A program made the translations under genes and the position numbers. Below, one piece after another: positions 26,498-33,584 of a stretch of DNA of 45,292 nucleotides. Under the pieces are notes generated by a model. The model worked only from the letters and a program-made list of their open reading frames with translations. It was not told the origin of the DNA and did not search any database. The DNA lies in the NCBI GenBank assembly GCA_018666195.1, contig JABJAG010000202.1, positions 1 through 45,292 on the forward strand, in the 5' to 3' direction. Numbering within the stretch: position 1 is the stretch's first letter; each line of letters opens with the position of its first letter. Source of the DNA: Alphaproteobacteria bacterium. GTDB lineage: Bacteria > Pseudomonadota > Alphaproteobacteria > UBA6615.

Positions 26498-26932
26498 ATG
26501 TTTAGTCGGACCAGTTGTGTGGCCTTCTCAATGGCTGTGGGCTTTTTGACTGCCTTGCCAGTTGCTGCGCAAACACCGGTGTCTCCATCAGATGTCACAG
26601 CGCCAGCAACTGTTGGGGCTGTGCTCCAGGGCCTGGATAAGGTCACCGCGCGTATATCAACGATCGAAGTTCCGTTCGACAATCTGATCACATTCGGTTC
26701 CCTGACGATTCAGGTTAGGGCTTGTCACAAGGCACCTCCTACCGAGGCTCCGGAAAGCACAGCATTTCTTGAAATCGAGGAAAGCGTTGAAACAGGCCGA
26801 ACCCGTGCTCTTTTTACGGGTTGGATGTTTGCTTCAAGCCCGGCCGTGTCGGCGCTTGAACACCCGGTTTATGATGTCTGGGTGGTCGATTGTATAAAGT
26901 CATCCAGCTCTGCGGATGAAAGCTCCGGCTGA
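26498..26932 (+). CDS. DUF2155 domain protein, exported
   Basis: This 144-residue protein of the DUF2155 family, found mainly in Alphaproteobacteria, is of unknown function. A signal peptide with a VAAQ cleavage site near residue 24-25 precedes the mature part. The family pattern is seen in ARISTIEVPFDN, FGSLTIQVRAC, TAFLEIEE, FTGWMFASSPAVSALEHPVYDVWVVDC. Two cysteines (in VRAC and VVDC) could form a disulfide in the periplasm. Its 3' end overlaps the 3' end of the minus-strand aat gene by 64 bases, so no terminator separates them. Confidence 0.9.
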   Translation: MFSRTSCVAFSMAVGFLTALPVAAQTPVSPSDVTAPATVGAVLQGLDKVTARISTIEVPFDNLITFGSLTIQVRACHKAPPTEAPESTAFLEIEESVETGRTRALFTGWMFASSPAVSALEHPVYDVWVVDCIKSSSSADESSG

Positions 26933-27519
26933 AAATCGGCGTTGACGCGCAGGGCTTCTGCCAATTGAGTTTTGTATTCCGCGCGATCAATTTCGATCGT
27001 TCCGAATTGGCGCAAATGATCGGTGACAAACTGACTGTCCAGCAACACGTAGCCGCTCTTGCGGAGCCGCGCTGCGAGGTGGCAGAGCGCGATCTTGCTG
27101 GCATCACGTGCCCGCGTGAACATGCTTTCTCCGAAAAATGCTCCGCCCAGTGACACGCCGTAGAGGCCTCCGACAAGAGTATCGTTTTCCCAGCATTCTA
27201 CCGAGTGGGCAAAGCCCATCTCGAACAGGGCAGCATAAAGCTGTTCTATCTCGTCATTGATCCAGGTTTCCGGCCGCTCGCCCTGTGGTTCGGCGCAAGC
27301 GCGAATGGTGCCAATAAAGTCGCCGTCGCAACGAATTTCGTAGGGCGAGGTGCGTAGGGTTTTGCGCAGTCGGCGCGGAATGTGAAAGGAATCCAGCGGG
27401 ATGATTCCGCGCATATCCGGGTCAATCCAGTACAAGTCCGGATCGTGCCGACTTTCGGCCATCGGGAATATCCCGCTGGCATAGGCACCAAGAAGTAATT
27501 GTGGGGTCAAACCCGCCAT
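26869..27519 (-). CDS. aat: Leucyl/phenylalanyl-tRNA-protein transferase
   Basis: Aat adds Leu or Phe from aminoacyl-tRNA to proteins with N-terminal Arg or Lys, creating the N-degron that ClpS recognises. This 216-residue protein has the family signatures YASGIFPMAESRHDPDLYWIDPDMRGIIPLD, GFAHSVECW, GGLYGVSLGGAFFGESMF and LLDSQFVTDHLRQFG. It is the last gene of the aroQ-accB-accC-aat run, 13 bases after accC. With ClpS and ClpA in the same window, most of the pathway is present; ClpP and DnaK are not. Its 3' end lies inside the DUF2155 gene on the other strand. Confidence 0.95.
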   Translation of the reverse strand: MAGLTPQLLLGAYASGIFPMAESRHDPDLYWIDPDMRGIIPLDSFHIPRRLRKTLRTSPYEIRCDGDFIGTIRACAEPQGERPETWINDEIEQLYAALFEMGFAHSVECWENDTLVGGLYGVSLGGAFFGESMFTRARDASKIALCHLAARLRKSGYVLLDSQFVTDHLRQFGTIEIDRAEYKTQLAEALRVNADFQPELSSAELDDFIQSTTQTS

Positions 27520-27532
27520 AGGAAGCCGCTAA

Positions 27533-28873
27533 TTACGAAGTTTCGACGAAACGTTCGAGCCAATGAATATCATACTCTGCTGATGCAAAGGAGGGGGCGT
27601 CGACCACGCGCTGATGCAGGGGGATGGTTGTGGATATGCCGCTGACCGCCATCTCACCGAGAACTCGCCGTAGCCGCATCAGGGCTTCGTCTCGGTTGCG
27701 CCCGTGGACGATCAGTTTTGCGATCAGGCTGTCGTAATAGGGAGGGATTCGGTACCCAGCATAGAGAGCTGAATCGACCCGTACGCCGAGTCCGCCTGGT
27801 GCGTGATACTCCTCCACCATCCCTGGGGACGGGGTAAACGAAATCGGGTCCTCGGCATTGATTCGGCACTCGATCGCATGACCTTCCATGACGACATCAG
27901 ATTGTTTGATGGAGAGCGGCGCTCCGCCGGCAATTCTGATCATTTCCGCAACGATATCAAAATTGCAGATCATCTCTGTGATCGGATGTTCGACCTGAAC
28001 CCGCGTGTTCATTTCGATGAAGAAGAATTCGCCGTTTTCGTAGAGAAACTCGAACGTACCCGCGCTGCGATAGTTCATTTTTGCTGTGGCTTCGGCGCAT
28101 ATGGTTCCGATGCGTCTGCGTGTGGCGTCGTCAAGTACAGGACAGGGAGCTTCTTCCAGCACCTTCTGGTGGTTTCTCTGCAGCGAGCAATCTCGTTCGA
28201 ACAGATGCACGGCATTGCCCTGACCATCTCCGATGACCTGTACTTCCACATGGCGGGGCTGACCGAGATACTTCTCGATGTAAACTGTGTCGTCGCCAAA
28301 ATTCGCCTTGGCCTCGGTGCGAGCCATCTTGAACGCTAATTCGATGCCATCGGGTGCCTGAACAACCTTCATGCCACGCCCGCCGCCACCTGAAGCAGCT
28401 TTGACGATCACGGGATAGCCGATCTCGCCGGCAATGCGGGTGGCATCGGATACGCTTTCGACAGCACCATCTGAACCTGGAACCACCGGAACGCCTGCGA
28501 TACGCATGGCATCCTTGGCGGCAACCTTGTCACCCATGGTAGCGATCGAAACTGCGGTTGGGCCAATAAACGCCATTCCGTGTTCTTCAACAATTCGCGC
28601 AAAATTGGCGTTCTCGGAGAGGAAACCATAGCCCGGATGAATGGCATCAGCGCCCGTCAGCGTCGCGGCGGAGAGAATGGCTGGAATATTAAGATAGCTT
28701 TCCGCAGCAGACGGCGGCCCGATACACACGCTTTCATCGGCCAGTCGGACATGCATCGCATAAGAGTCCGCTGTCGAATGCACAGCAACCGTCGAGATGC
28801 CCATTTCCTTGCAGGCACGGTGAATGCGCAGCGCGATTTCGCCCCGGTTCGCAATCAGGACTTTGTTGATCAT
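27533..28873 (-). CDS. accC: Acetyl-CoA carboxylase, biotin carboxylase subunit
   Basis: AccC carboxylates the biotin of AccB using ATP and bicarbonate, the first half-reaction of fatty-acid synthesis. The 446-residue protein has [13 protein letters not shown] at the N-terminus and the ATP-grasp loop [38 protein letters not shown] and [13 protein letters not shown] are also present, all typical. I chose ATG 28873, which gives the canonical N-terminus; an ATG 69 bases upstream would add residues overlapping the accB end. It follows accB by 22 bases. Confidence 0.97.
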   Translation of the reverse strand: MINKVLIANRGEIALRIHRACKEMGISTVAVHSTADSYAMHVRLADESVCIGPPSAAESYLNIPAILSAATLTGADAIHPGYGFLSENANFARIVEEHGMAFIGPTAVSIATMGDKVAAKDAMRIAGVPVVPGSDGAVESVSDATRIAGEIGYPVIVKAASGGGGRGMKVVQAPDGIELAFKMARTEAKANFGDDTVYIEKYLGQPRHVEVQVIGDGQGNAVHLFERDCSLQRNHQKVLEEAPCPVLDDATRRRIGTICAEATAKMNYRSAGTFEFLYENGEFFFIEMNTRVQVEHPITEMICNFDIVAEMIRIAGGAPLSIKQSDVVMEGHAIECRINAEDPISFTPSPGMVEEYHAPGGLGVRVDSALYAGYRIPPYYDSLIAKLIVHGRNRDEALMRLRRVLGEMAVSGISTTIPLHQRVVDAPSFASAEYDIHWLERFVETS

Positions 28874-28895
28874 GTCGTGACGGACCTGATGCGCT

Positions 28896-29342
28896 CTATT
28901 CGACGATGGCGAGCAACTCGCCATACTCGACGGGCTGCCCACTGGCTACGGCAATTTCTGAAACTGTTCCTGCTCGGGGCGATTTCACTTCGTTGAAGGT
29001 TTTCATTGCTTCGATCAACATCAATGTCTGGCCCTCGCTCACTGTATCTCCTGATTTGATCAGGGGCGGGTCGCCAGGAGATTGAGATAGGTAAATCGTT
29101 CCGACCATCGGCGACGTGATGGCGCCAGGGTGCGATGAATCATCTGATGCAACAGGCGGAGGGGCTTCGGGTGTTGCTTTAACTGCGGGCGCCGCGGCTG
29201 GAGCCATCACAACGGAAGATGATTGGGCCACGCGAATGCGTTTGCCGCTGTCTTCATATTCTATTTCACCCAGACCCGTTTCTTCGAGCAGGCCCGATAA
29301 TTTTCGGACAAGTTCGGCATCAATATCAAAAGGGTCGCTCAT
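28896..29342 (-). CDS. accB: Acetyl-CoA carboxylase biotin carboxyl carrier protein
   Basis: AccB carries the biotin that shuttles carboxyl groups between AccC and the transferase AccAD. The 148-residue protein has a conserved helical N-terminus, an Ala/Pro-rich flexible linker (about 46-75) and the biotinyl domain. The biotinylated lysine is K114 in EAMK (residues 111-114). accB starts 6 bases after the aroQ stop and leads directly to accC, so the three are one operon. Biotin is needed for it; the importer bioY is elsewhere in the window. Confidence 0.96.
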   Translation of the reverse strand: MSDPFDIDAELVRKLSGLLEETGLGEIEYEDSGKRIRVAQSSSVVMAPAAAPAVKATPEAPPPVASDDSSHPGAITSPMVGTIYLSQSPGDPPLIKSGDTVSEGQTLMLIEAMKTFNEVKSPRAGTVSEIAVASGQPVEYGELLAIVE

Positions 29343-29348
29343 CGGCGG

Positions 29349-29825
29349 CTACAAATCCATTTGTGCGGCCAACGCATCGATTGCGAGTACATAGCTCATC
29401 GGGCCGAACCCACATACAACTCCTGTCGCAGCTGCGCTGATATAGGACTTATGTCGGAACTCCTCGCGTGCGAAAATATTAGATAGATGCACTTCGACAA
29501 TGGGAATATCCAACAGTCGTAAGGCGTCGTGTACGGCGACGGATGTGTGGGTATAGGCGCCTGCATTAATCGCCAAACCGGCAGCGATTGTCCGCGCTTC
29601 CTGAATCCAGGCCACGAGCTCGCCCTCATGGTTTGACTGTCGGAACTCCAAATCGAAATTCGCTTTTGTTGCTGAGTCACGGCAGCGTTGTTCAATATCT
29701 GCGAGAGATTCTCCGCCATAGATACCTGGTTCCCGCTCACCAAGTAGGTTCAGGTTGGGGCCATTGAGAACCCATATGGATTTCTGCGTTGCCACGTCTG
29801 TGCGTCCCGAAGTTATATGCTCCAT
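29349..29825 (-). CDS. aroQ: Type II 3-dehydroquinate dehydratase
   Basis: AroQ removes water from 3-dehydroquinate in the shikimate pathway. The family signature [18 protein letters not shown] is present, followed by the conserved [11 protein letters not shown] and [12 protein letters not shown] blocks; the proton-transfer His is in the segment VEVHLSNI. Type II enzymes are about 150 residues. The ATG at 29825 gives 158 residues, and a GTG at 29795 would give 148; neither has a clear ribosome site. ATG 29903 would add a non-family N-terminus. It is first in the aroQ-accB-accC-aat operon, a common alphaproteobacterial order. Confidence 0.9.
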   Translation of the reverse strand: MEHITSGRTDVATQKSIWVLNGPNLNLLGEREPGIYGGESLADIEQRCRDSATKANFDLEFRQSNHEGELVAWIQEARTIAAGLAINAGAYTHTSVAVHDALRLLDIPIVEVHLSNIFAREEFRHKSYISAAATGVVCGFGPMSYVLAIDALAAQMDL

Positions 29826-29888
29826 GCCGGTTACCACGCAGCCTCGATTCAGAGCAATCGGTGGACAGTGCGTGTCATACATGTGGCG

Positions 29889-29905
29889 TTTTGCAATCCG
29901 CAAAA
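29889..29905. promoter_or_regulatory. Inverted repeat between aroQ and the decarboxylase gene
   Basis: TTTTGC (29889-29894) and GCAAAA (29900-29905) form a perfect inverted repeat with a 5-base spacer in the divergent region. A TATAAC at 29935-29940 could be the -10 element of the decarboxylase promoter, but no good -35 precedes it. The binding protein, if any, is unknown. Confidence 0.35.
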
Positions 29906-29970
29906 TAATTCCCTCACGACGTTCTGTATTCGACTATAACGCGCCACCAATTCCTCAAAGGTGATCCGGT

Positions 29971-31104
29971 ATGACCGCGAAAATCGATAACTATCTTGAG
30001 CAGAACAATCCGGCGACACCCTGTGTCGTTGTCGATCTGGAACGGGTTGAAACAAATTACAGGTCCATGACTGAACTCGCGCCCTGGGCTGAGATTTTCT
30101 ATGCCGTAAAAGCCAATCCAGCCATGCCTGTACTTTCCAGCCTGAGCGATGCCGGATGCTCTTTTGATGCGGCGAGCATTGCGGAGATTGAAGCGTGCCT
30201 CGAGGCCGGGGTTTCACCAGAACGCATTTCCTACGGCAATACGGTCAAGAAGTCGGCAGATATCGCTGCAGCCGCAGCCAAGGGGATTGGCCTTTTTGCT
30301 TTTGACAGTTTGGGTGAAGTTGAAAAACTCGCTGCCTTCGCCCCGGGGGCAAAGGTCTTCTGTCGAATCGTGGTGGCGAATGATGGCGCTCGCTGGCCGT
30401 TAACCCGAAAGTTCGGGTGCGCGCCGGATGAGGCGGCACCGTTGCTGCTTGCTGCGAAGCAGGCTGGCCTGGTGCCTGCAGGTTTGTCGTTTCACGTGGG
30501 TAGCCAGCAGACTGAATCCGAACGTTGGCTTGAGGGCATCAGTCGCTGTGCGGATTTGTTTGAACAGCTTGCTGCTGAAGGCGTCTCTCTGGAGCTCATC
30601 AATCTCGGGGGAGGCTTTCCTGTGCCGTACCGTAATGATGACGGACCAGAGCTCCATGAAGTTTTTGATTCGATTTCACGGGCTCTGAACGAGGTGTTTG
30701 ACAACAAACTTCCGCGGATTTTGATCGAGCCGGGGCGTGCGGTGGTCGCGACGGCTGGCAAGTTGCGCAGCGAAGTCATTCTGGTGACCGAACGGATCTA
30801 TGGGGGTCGGCAGCTCTGGGTCTATCTCGATGTTGGTCGTTATGGTGGTCTTGCCGAGACAGAAGGTGAAGCAATCCAGTATCGGCTTGAGTTCCAGGGA
30901 CAACCCGACGCGTTTGCGTCGGCTGTAATCGCTGGACCCACTTGTGACAGCCACGATGTTCTTTATGAAGATGCAAGCTATGATGTACCGACAGACCTGA
31001 AAGCAGGTGATCTGGTCACATTCCAGAATACCGGGGCCTATACATCCACATATGCTTCAATTGGCTTTAATGGATTTGCGCCGCTGGCCGAATATTTCGT
31101 TTGA
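29971..31104 (+). CDS. PLP-dependent ornithine/diaminoacid decarboxylase (fold type III)
   Basis: This 377-residue enzyme of the alanine-racemase-fold decarboxylase family makes putrescine from ornithine (or cadaverine from lysine). The PLP lysine is K47 in FYAVKANP. Other cofactor residues are in HVGSQ, GGGFP and EPGR. The catalytic cysteine is C325 in GPTCDSHDVLYE, a signature shared by ornithine and related decarboxylases; the motif excludes diaminopimelate decarboxylase less firmly. It stands alone with its own upstream region. Its stop is one base from the stop of the convergent MarR gene. Substrate choice between ornithine and lysine is uncertain. Confidence 0.86.
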   Translation: MTAKIDNYLEQNNPATPCVVVDLERVETNYRSMTELAPWAEIFYAVKANPAMPVLSSLSDAGCSFDAASIAEIEACLEAGVSPERISYGNTVKKSADIAAAAAKGIGLFAFDSLGEVEKLAAFAPGAKVFCRIVVANDGARWPLTRKFGCAPDEAAPLLLAAKQAGLVPAGLSFHVGSQQTESERWLEGISRCADLFEQLAAEGVSLELINLGGGFPVPYRNDDGPELHEVFDSISRALNEVFDNKLPRILIEPGRAVVATAGKLRSEVILVTERIYGGRQLWVYLDVGRYGGLAETEGEAIQYRLEFQGQPDAFASAVIAGPTCDSHDVLYEDASYDVPTDLKAGDLVTFQNTGAYTSTYASIGFNGFAPLAEYFV

Positions 31105-31105
31105 A

Positions 31106-31576
31106 CTAGGCTTCGTCCAGATGCTGTTCGAGTTTGGCCAGAAGGTGGTCCAGTTGCGCCACTTCAGAAGGCTCCAGCCCCTCCAGTAACTGCTGCTCAT
31201 GGGCTAGGGCGATGGGCACGATCTGATCGTGGATACGTCGTCCGATTGTTGTCATGTTCAGGATCGTACGTCGGCGGTCTTCAGGGTCAGTTTTTCGGGA
31301 AATCAGGTTCTTCTTCAACAAGCTGGTTGTCGCGCGGCTCACCGTGACCTTGTCCATGGCTGTGCGTTGGCATATCCCCGTGGCCGTGTTCGCACCGAAC
31401 CGCCCCAACACAGCCATGCAGCGCCATTCTGGAACACGCAGGCCAAAGCGGTCTTCATAGTCGCGCGCGATCGCACCGCTGATTCGATTTGTGAGAATCG
31501 ACATGCGGTAGGGAACAAACTTTTCGAGAACGATATGTTTCCCGGAGCCCGAACGTGAGTGCACTGTTTTGGTCAT
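31106..31576 (-). CDS. MarR family transcriptional regulator
   Basis: This 156-residue winged-helix protein has the MarR-like pattern: an N-terminal dimerisation helix, LRVPEWRCMAVLGRFG, the recognition region MDKVTVSRATTSLLKKNLI and the wing DPEDRRRTILNMT. MarR proteins are usually ligand-responsive repressors that act on their own or neighbouring promoters. The ligand is unknown. It is 60 bases downstream of the glycosylase gene on the same strand, and tail-to-tail with the decarboxylase (one base between stops), so antisense effects are possible. Confidence 0.88.
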   Translation of the reverse strand: MTKTVHSRSGSGKHIVLEKFVPYRMSILTNRISGAIARDYEDRFGLRVPEWRCMAVLGRFGANTATGICQRTAMDKVTVSRATTSLLKKNLISRKTDPEDRRRTILNMTTIGRRIHDQIVPIALAHEQQLLEGLEPSEVAQLDHLLAKLEQHLDEA

Positions 31577-31625
31577 GGTCGTGTCTAAAATCGGTTACAG
31601 GTGATACGCGCTGAGAACGATTTGC

Positions 31626-31641
31626 ATTGATATTGGTCAAT
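31626..31641. promoter_or_regulatory. Small inverted repeat in the MarR upstream region
   Basis: ATTGA (31626-31630) and TCAAT (31637-31641) form a 5-base inverted repeat with a 6-base spacer. It lies 50-65 bases upstream of the MarR start and overlaps the end of the glycosylase gene. MarR proteins bind palindromes of about this size, so it could be an autoregulatory site. The repeat is short and may be chance. Confidence 0.25.
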
Positions 31642-32299
31642 CGAGTTGATCGAGATAATCGCGCACAATTGTAAACACATCCTCAAACATCCTCGTCGTC
31701 AGTCGACCTGTGTTCGTGTTGTAGCGAGAGCAATGATAACTGTTGGCCAATAAGATTGGGCGTTGATCGGCTTTGATCTCATGCGCTGCGGCATGCGCAA
31801 ATTTAAAGGCTGATTGTGTGTACCCAAGGGTTGCCAAGGTTGCTTTGTGGGCCAGCCCCCCCAATGCAAGGACAACCTGCAGGTTGGGCATTGTATGTAG
31901 CTCGGATTTGAAAAAGGATCGGCAGGCCACAACTTCGGCTCCGACCGGTTTGTTTTGTGGTGGTACGCATCGCACGGCATTGGTGATCCGGCAGTCGATC
32001 AGTTCGACCCCATCATCAGGGGTGGCAGCGTAGGTGCCGCGTGAGAATCCAAATTTCTTGAGCGTTGGATACAGTAAGTCACCAGCGTAGTCGCCGGTAA
32101 AGGGTCTGGCCGTGCGATTGGCGCCCTTCAGTCCCGGGGCGAGTCCGACGATGAGGAGACGAGAATCGAAAGCACCAAAGCTTGGAACCGGTCCGTTGTG
32201 AAAGTCCGGAAATTTCGCCTCGTTCTGATTTCGAAACTCGGTTAGCCGCGGACAGAGCGAACAATCATGTGCTGGAGCAATGGAGGCGTTTGTGTTCAT
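31637..32299 (-). CDS. Uracil-DNA glycosylase, family 5 (UDGb)-like
   Basis: This 220-residue DNA repair enzyme of the uracil-DNA glycosylase superfamily removes deaminated bases. Motif 1 is GLAPG (residues 52-56), lacking the usual catalytic acid, as in family 5. This is followed by GANRTARPFTGDYAGDLLY, and motif 2 is SYHCSRYNTNTGRLT. C13 and C16 (CSLC) plus later cysteines (CVPPQNKP, ACRSFF) fit a 4Fe-4S cluster as in families 4 and 5. Family 5 enzymes also act on hypoxanthine and other lesions; the exact range is unknown. It starts far from folK (a 173-base gap with nothing recognised in it). Confidence 0.88.
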   Translation of the reverse strand: MNTNASIAPAHDCSLCPRLTEFRNQNEAKFPDFHNGPVPSFGAFDSRLLIVGLAPGLKGANRTARPFTGDYAGDLLYPTLKKFGFSRGTYAATPDDGVELIDCRITNAVRCVPPQNKPVGAEVVACRSFFKSELHTMPNLQVVLALGGLAHKATLATLGYTQSAFKFAHAAAHEIKADQRPILLANSYHCSRYNTNTGRLTTRMFEDVFTIVRDYLDQLD

Positions 32300-32472
32300 G
32301 AGGCCTTGTCTTCGAAGAAGTCATCGTGATCGTAGTACTCGTCTGAACTGTCTGTAATACTAGCGCCGCGAAATCACGCAGCTAAATTCAATGGCGGGTT
32401 AGTTAGCTCGACCATCAGAACCTGTCCAGCCAGCCAAAATTCTGGATCTGTAGCATTTTAAACGGGGAAACC

Positions 32473-32979
32473 ATGATCCTGATCGGATTGGGCGCAAATC
32501 TTTCGAGTCCCGAATATGGTTTGCCTAAAGCGACCCTCACGGCCGCATTGGATGCGATCGCTGCGGCAGGTATTCAGATCACGGCATTGTCCCGATGGTA
32601 CTCCACCGCACCAGTGCCCGTTTCGGACCAGCCGCACTACGTCAATGTTGTTGCAGCTCTGGAAACTGACCTGGATGCGCCCGCTTTGCTGACCGCATTG
32701 CACGAGATCGAGATCGCGTTCGGGCGAGTCCGGGGAGAGAGGAATGCATCGAGAGTGATTGATATTGATTTGCTCGATTTTAACGGGCAGGAATCTGAGA
32801 ATTGGCCTCTGTTACCGCATCCGCGTATGGCTGAGCGTGCATTTGTGCTTGTACCATTGCAGGATATTGCGCCGAATTGGCAGCATCCTGTGACAGGTGT
32901 CAGGGTCGCGGAGTTGGTGACAAGGGCATCTGACCGCTCCGGCGTTCATCTTCTGAGCGCGGCGTGCGGCGGAGGCTAG
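32473..32979 (+). CDS. folK: 6-hydroxymethyl-7,8-dihydropterin pyrophosphokinase
   Basis: FolK transfers pyrophosphate from ATP to hydroxymethyl-dihydropterin in folate synthesis. This 168-residue protein has GLGANL at the start, SRWYSTAPVPVSDQPHYVN, and the signature RVRGERNASRVIDIDLLDFNG with metal-binding D residues, then LPHPRMAERAFVLVPL. GGGGAAA lies just upstream of the ATG. No other folate gene is adjacent, unlike operons with folP or folB. It is followed by the rpoZ promoter region. Confidence 0.95.
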   Translation: MILIGLGANLSSPEYGLPKATLTAALDAIAAAGIQITALSRWYSTAPVPVSDQPHYVNVVAALETDLDAPALLTALHEIEIAFGRVRGERNASRVIDIDLLDFNGQESENWPLLPHPRMAERAFVLVPLQDIAPNWQHPVTGVRVAELVTRASDRSGVHLLSAACGGG

Positions 32980-33000
32980 AGCTTTTCATCGTGTAAATGG

Positions 33001-33029
33001 TTGGCATTCCGCGATTTTGCGCCTATATA
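33001..33029 (+). promoter_or_regulatory. Probable sigma-70 promoter of rpoZ
   Basis: TTGGCA (33001-33006), a 17-base spacer and TATATA (33024-33029) closely match the consensus -35 and -10 elements. Transcription would start near 33036, about 30 bases before the rpoZ ATG. Confidence 0.6.
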
Positions 33030-33065
33030 GCTGCCAAATTCGAATTCCTGCCCGGAGACATCTGA

Positions 33066-33458
33066 ATGGCTCGTGTCACAGTTGAAGATTGCATTGAACG
33101 TATCCCGAACCGCTTTGATCTGGTGATGGTCGCCGGTCAGCGTGCCCGTGAAATTGCGGCAGGCGCGCCGATCACGGTTGAGCGCGACAATGACAAGAAC
33201 CCGGTGATCGCGCTGCGTGAAATTGCAGACGAGACCGTGGATATAGAAAACCTTCGGGAATCCCTGGTTTCTGGCCAGCAGAAGCATGTTGAGTTTGATC
33301 TCCCCGAAGAAGACGAGATCATCGAGTTGCTTGAATCCGAAAGCAATATTCCGGGCGTACAGCCGGATATGCCGGTTGCCGATGGCGAAGACGCTGTCGA
33401 TCCTGATATGCCGCAGATGCGCTTTGAGGATGCAGTCGACGAAAGCCCGGATAGCTGA
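33066..33458 (+). CDS. rpoZ: RNA polymerase omega subunit
   Basis: The omega subunit helps assemble RNA polymerase and is part of a (p)ppGpp binding site in proteobacteria. The conserved N-terminus is [19 protein letters not shown], followed by [11 protein letters not shown]. At 130 residues it has an acidic C-terminal extension, as usual in Alphaproteobacteria, with many Asp and Glu residues after position 75. It sits just upstream of rel, the enzyme that makes (p)ppGpp, but a terminator lies between them. Confidence 0.96.
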   Translation: MARVTVEDCIERIPNRFDLVMVAGQRAREIAAGAPITVERDNDKNPVIALREIADETVDIENLRESLVSGQQKHVEFDLPEEDEIIELLESESNIPGVQPDMPVADGEDAVDPDMPQMRFEDAVDESPDS

Positions 33459-33520
33459 CTTCGTGCTGACATGGCAGTGAATAGCTGCTGCGAATCGAAT
33501 TTTCGAGATTGCGAATGGAC

Positions 33521-33552
33521 GCCCGGGACACAATGATGTGCCCGGGCTTTTT
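33521..33552 (+). terminator. Intrinsic terminator between rpoZ and rel
   Basis: A GC-rich stem, GCCCGGG-A-CAC at 33521-33531 pairing with GTGCCCGGGC at 33538-33547 (one bulged A), is followed by five T residues. The rel start follows about 33 bases later, so rel probably has its own promoter or depends on read-through. Confidence 0.9.
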
Positions 33553-33584
33553 CGTTCACAGTGTTTCATGCCTATGATGTCCAC

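Noticed and set aside
33561-33584. GTG at 33561 as the rel start
   Set aside because: It lies directly after the terminator T-tract and adds eight residues without family character; ATG 33585 is a better start.
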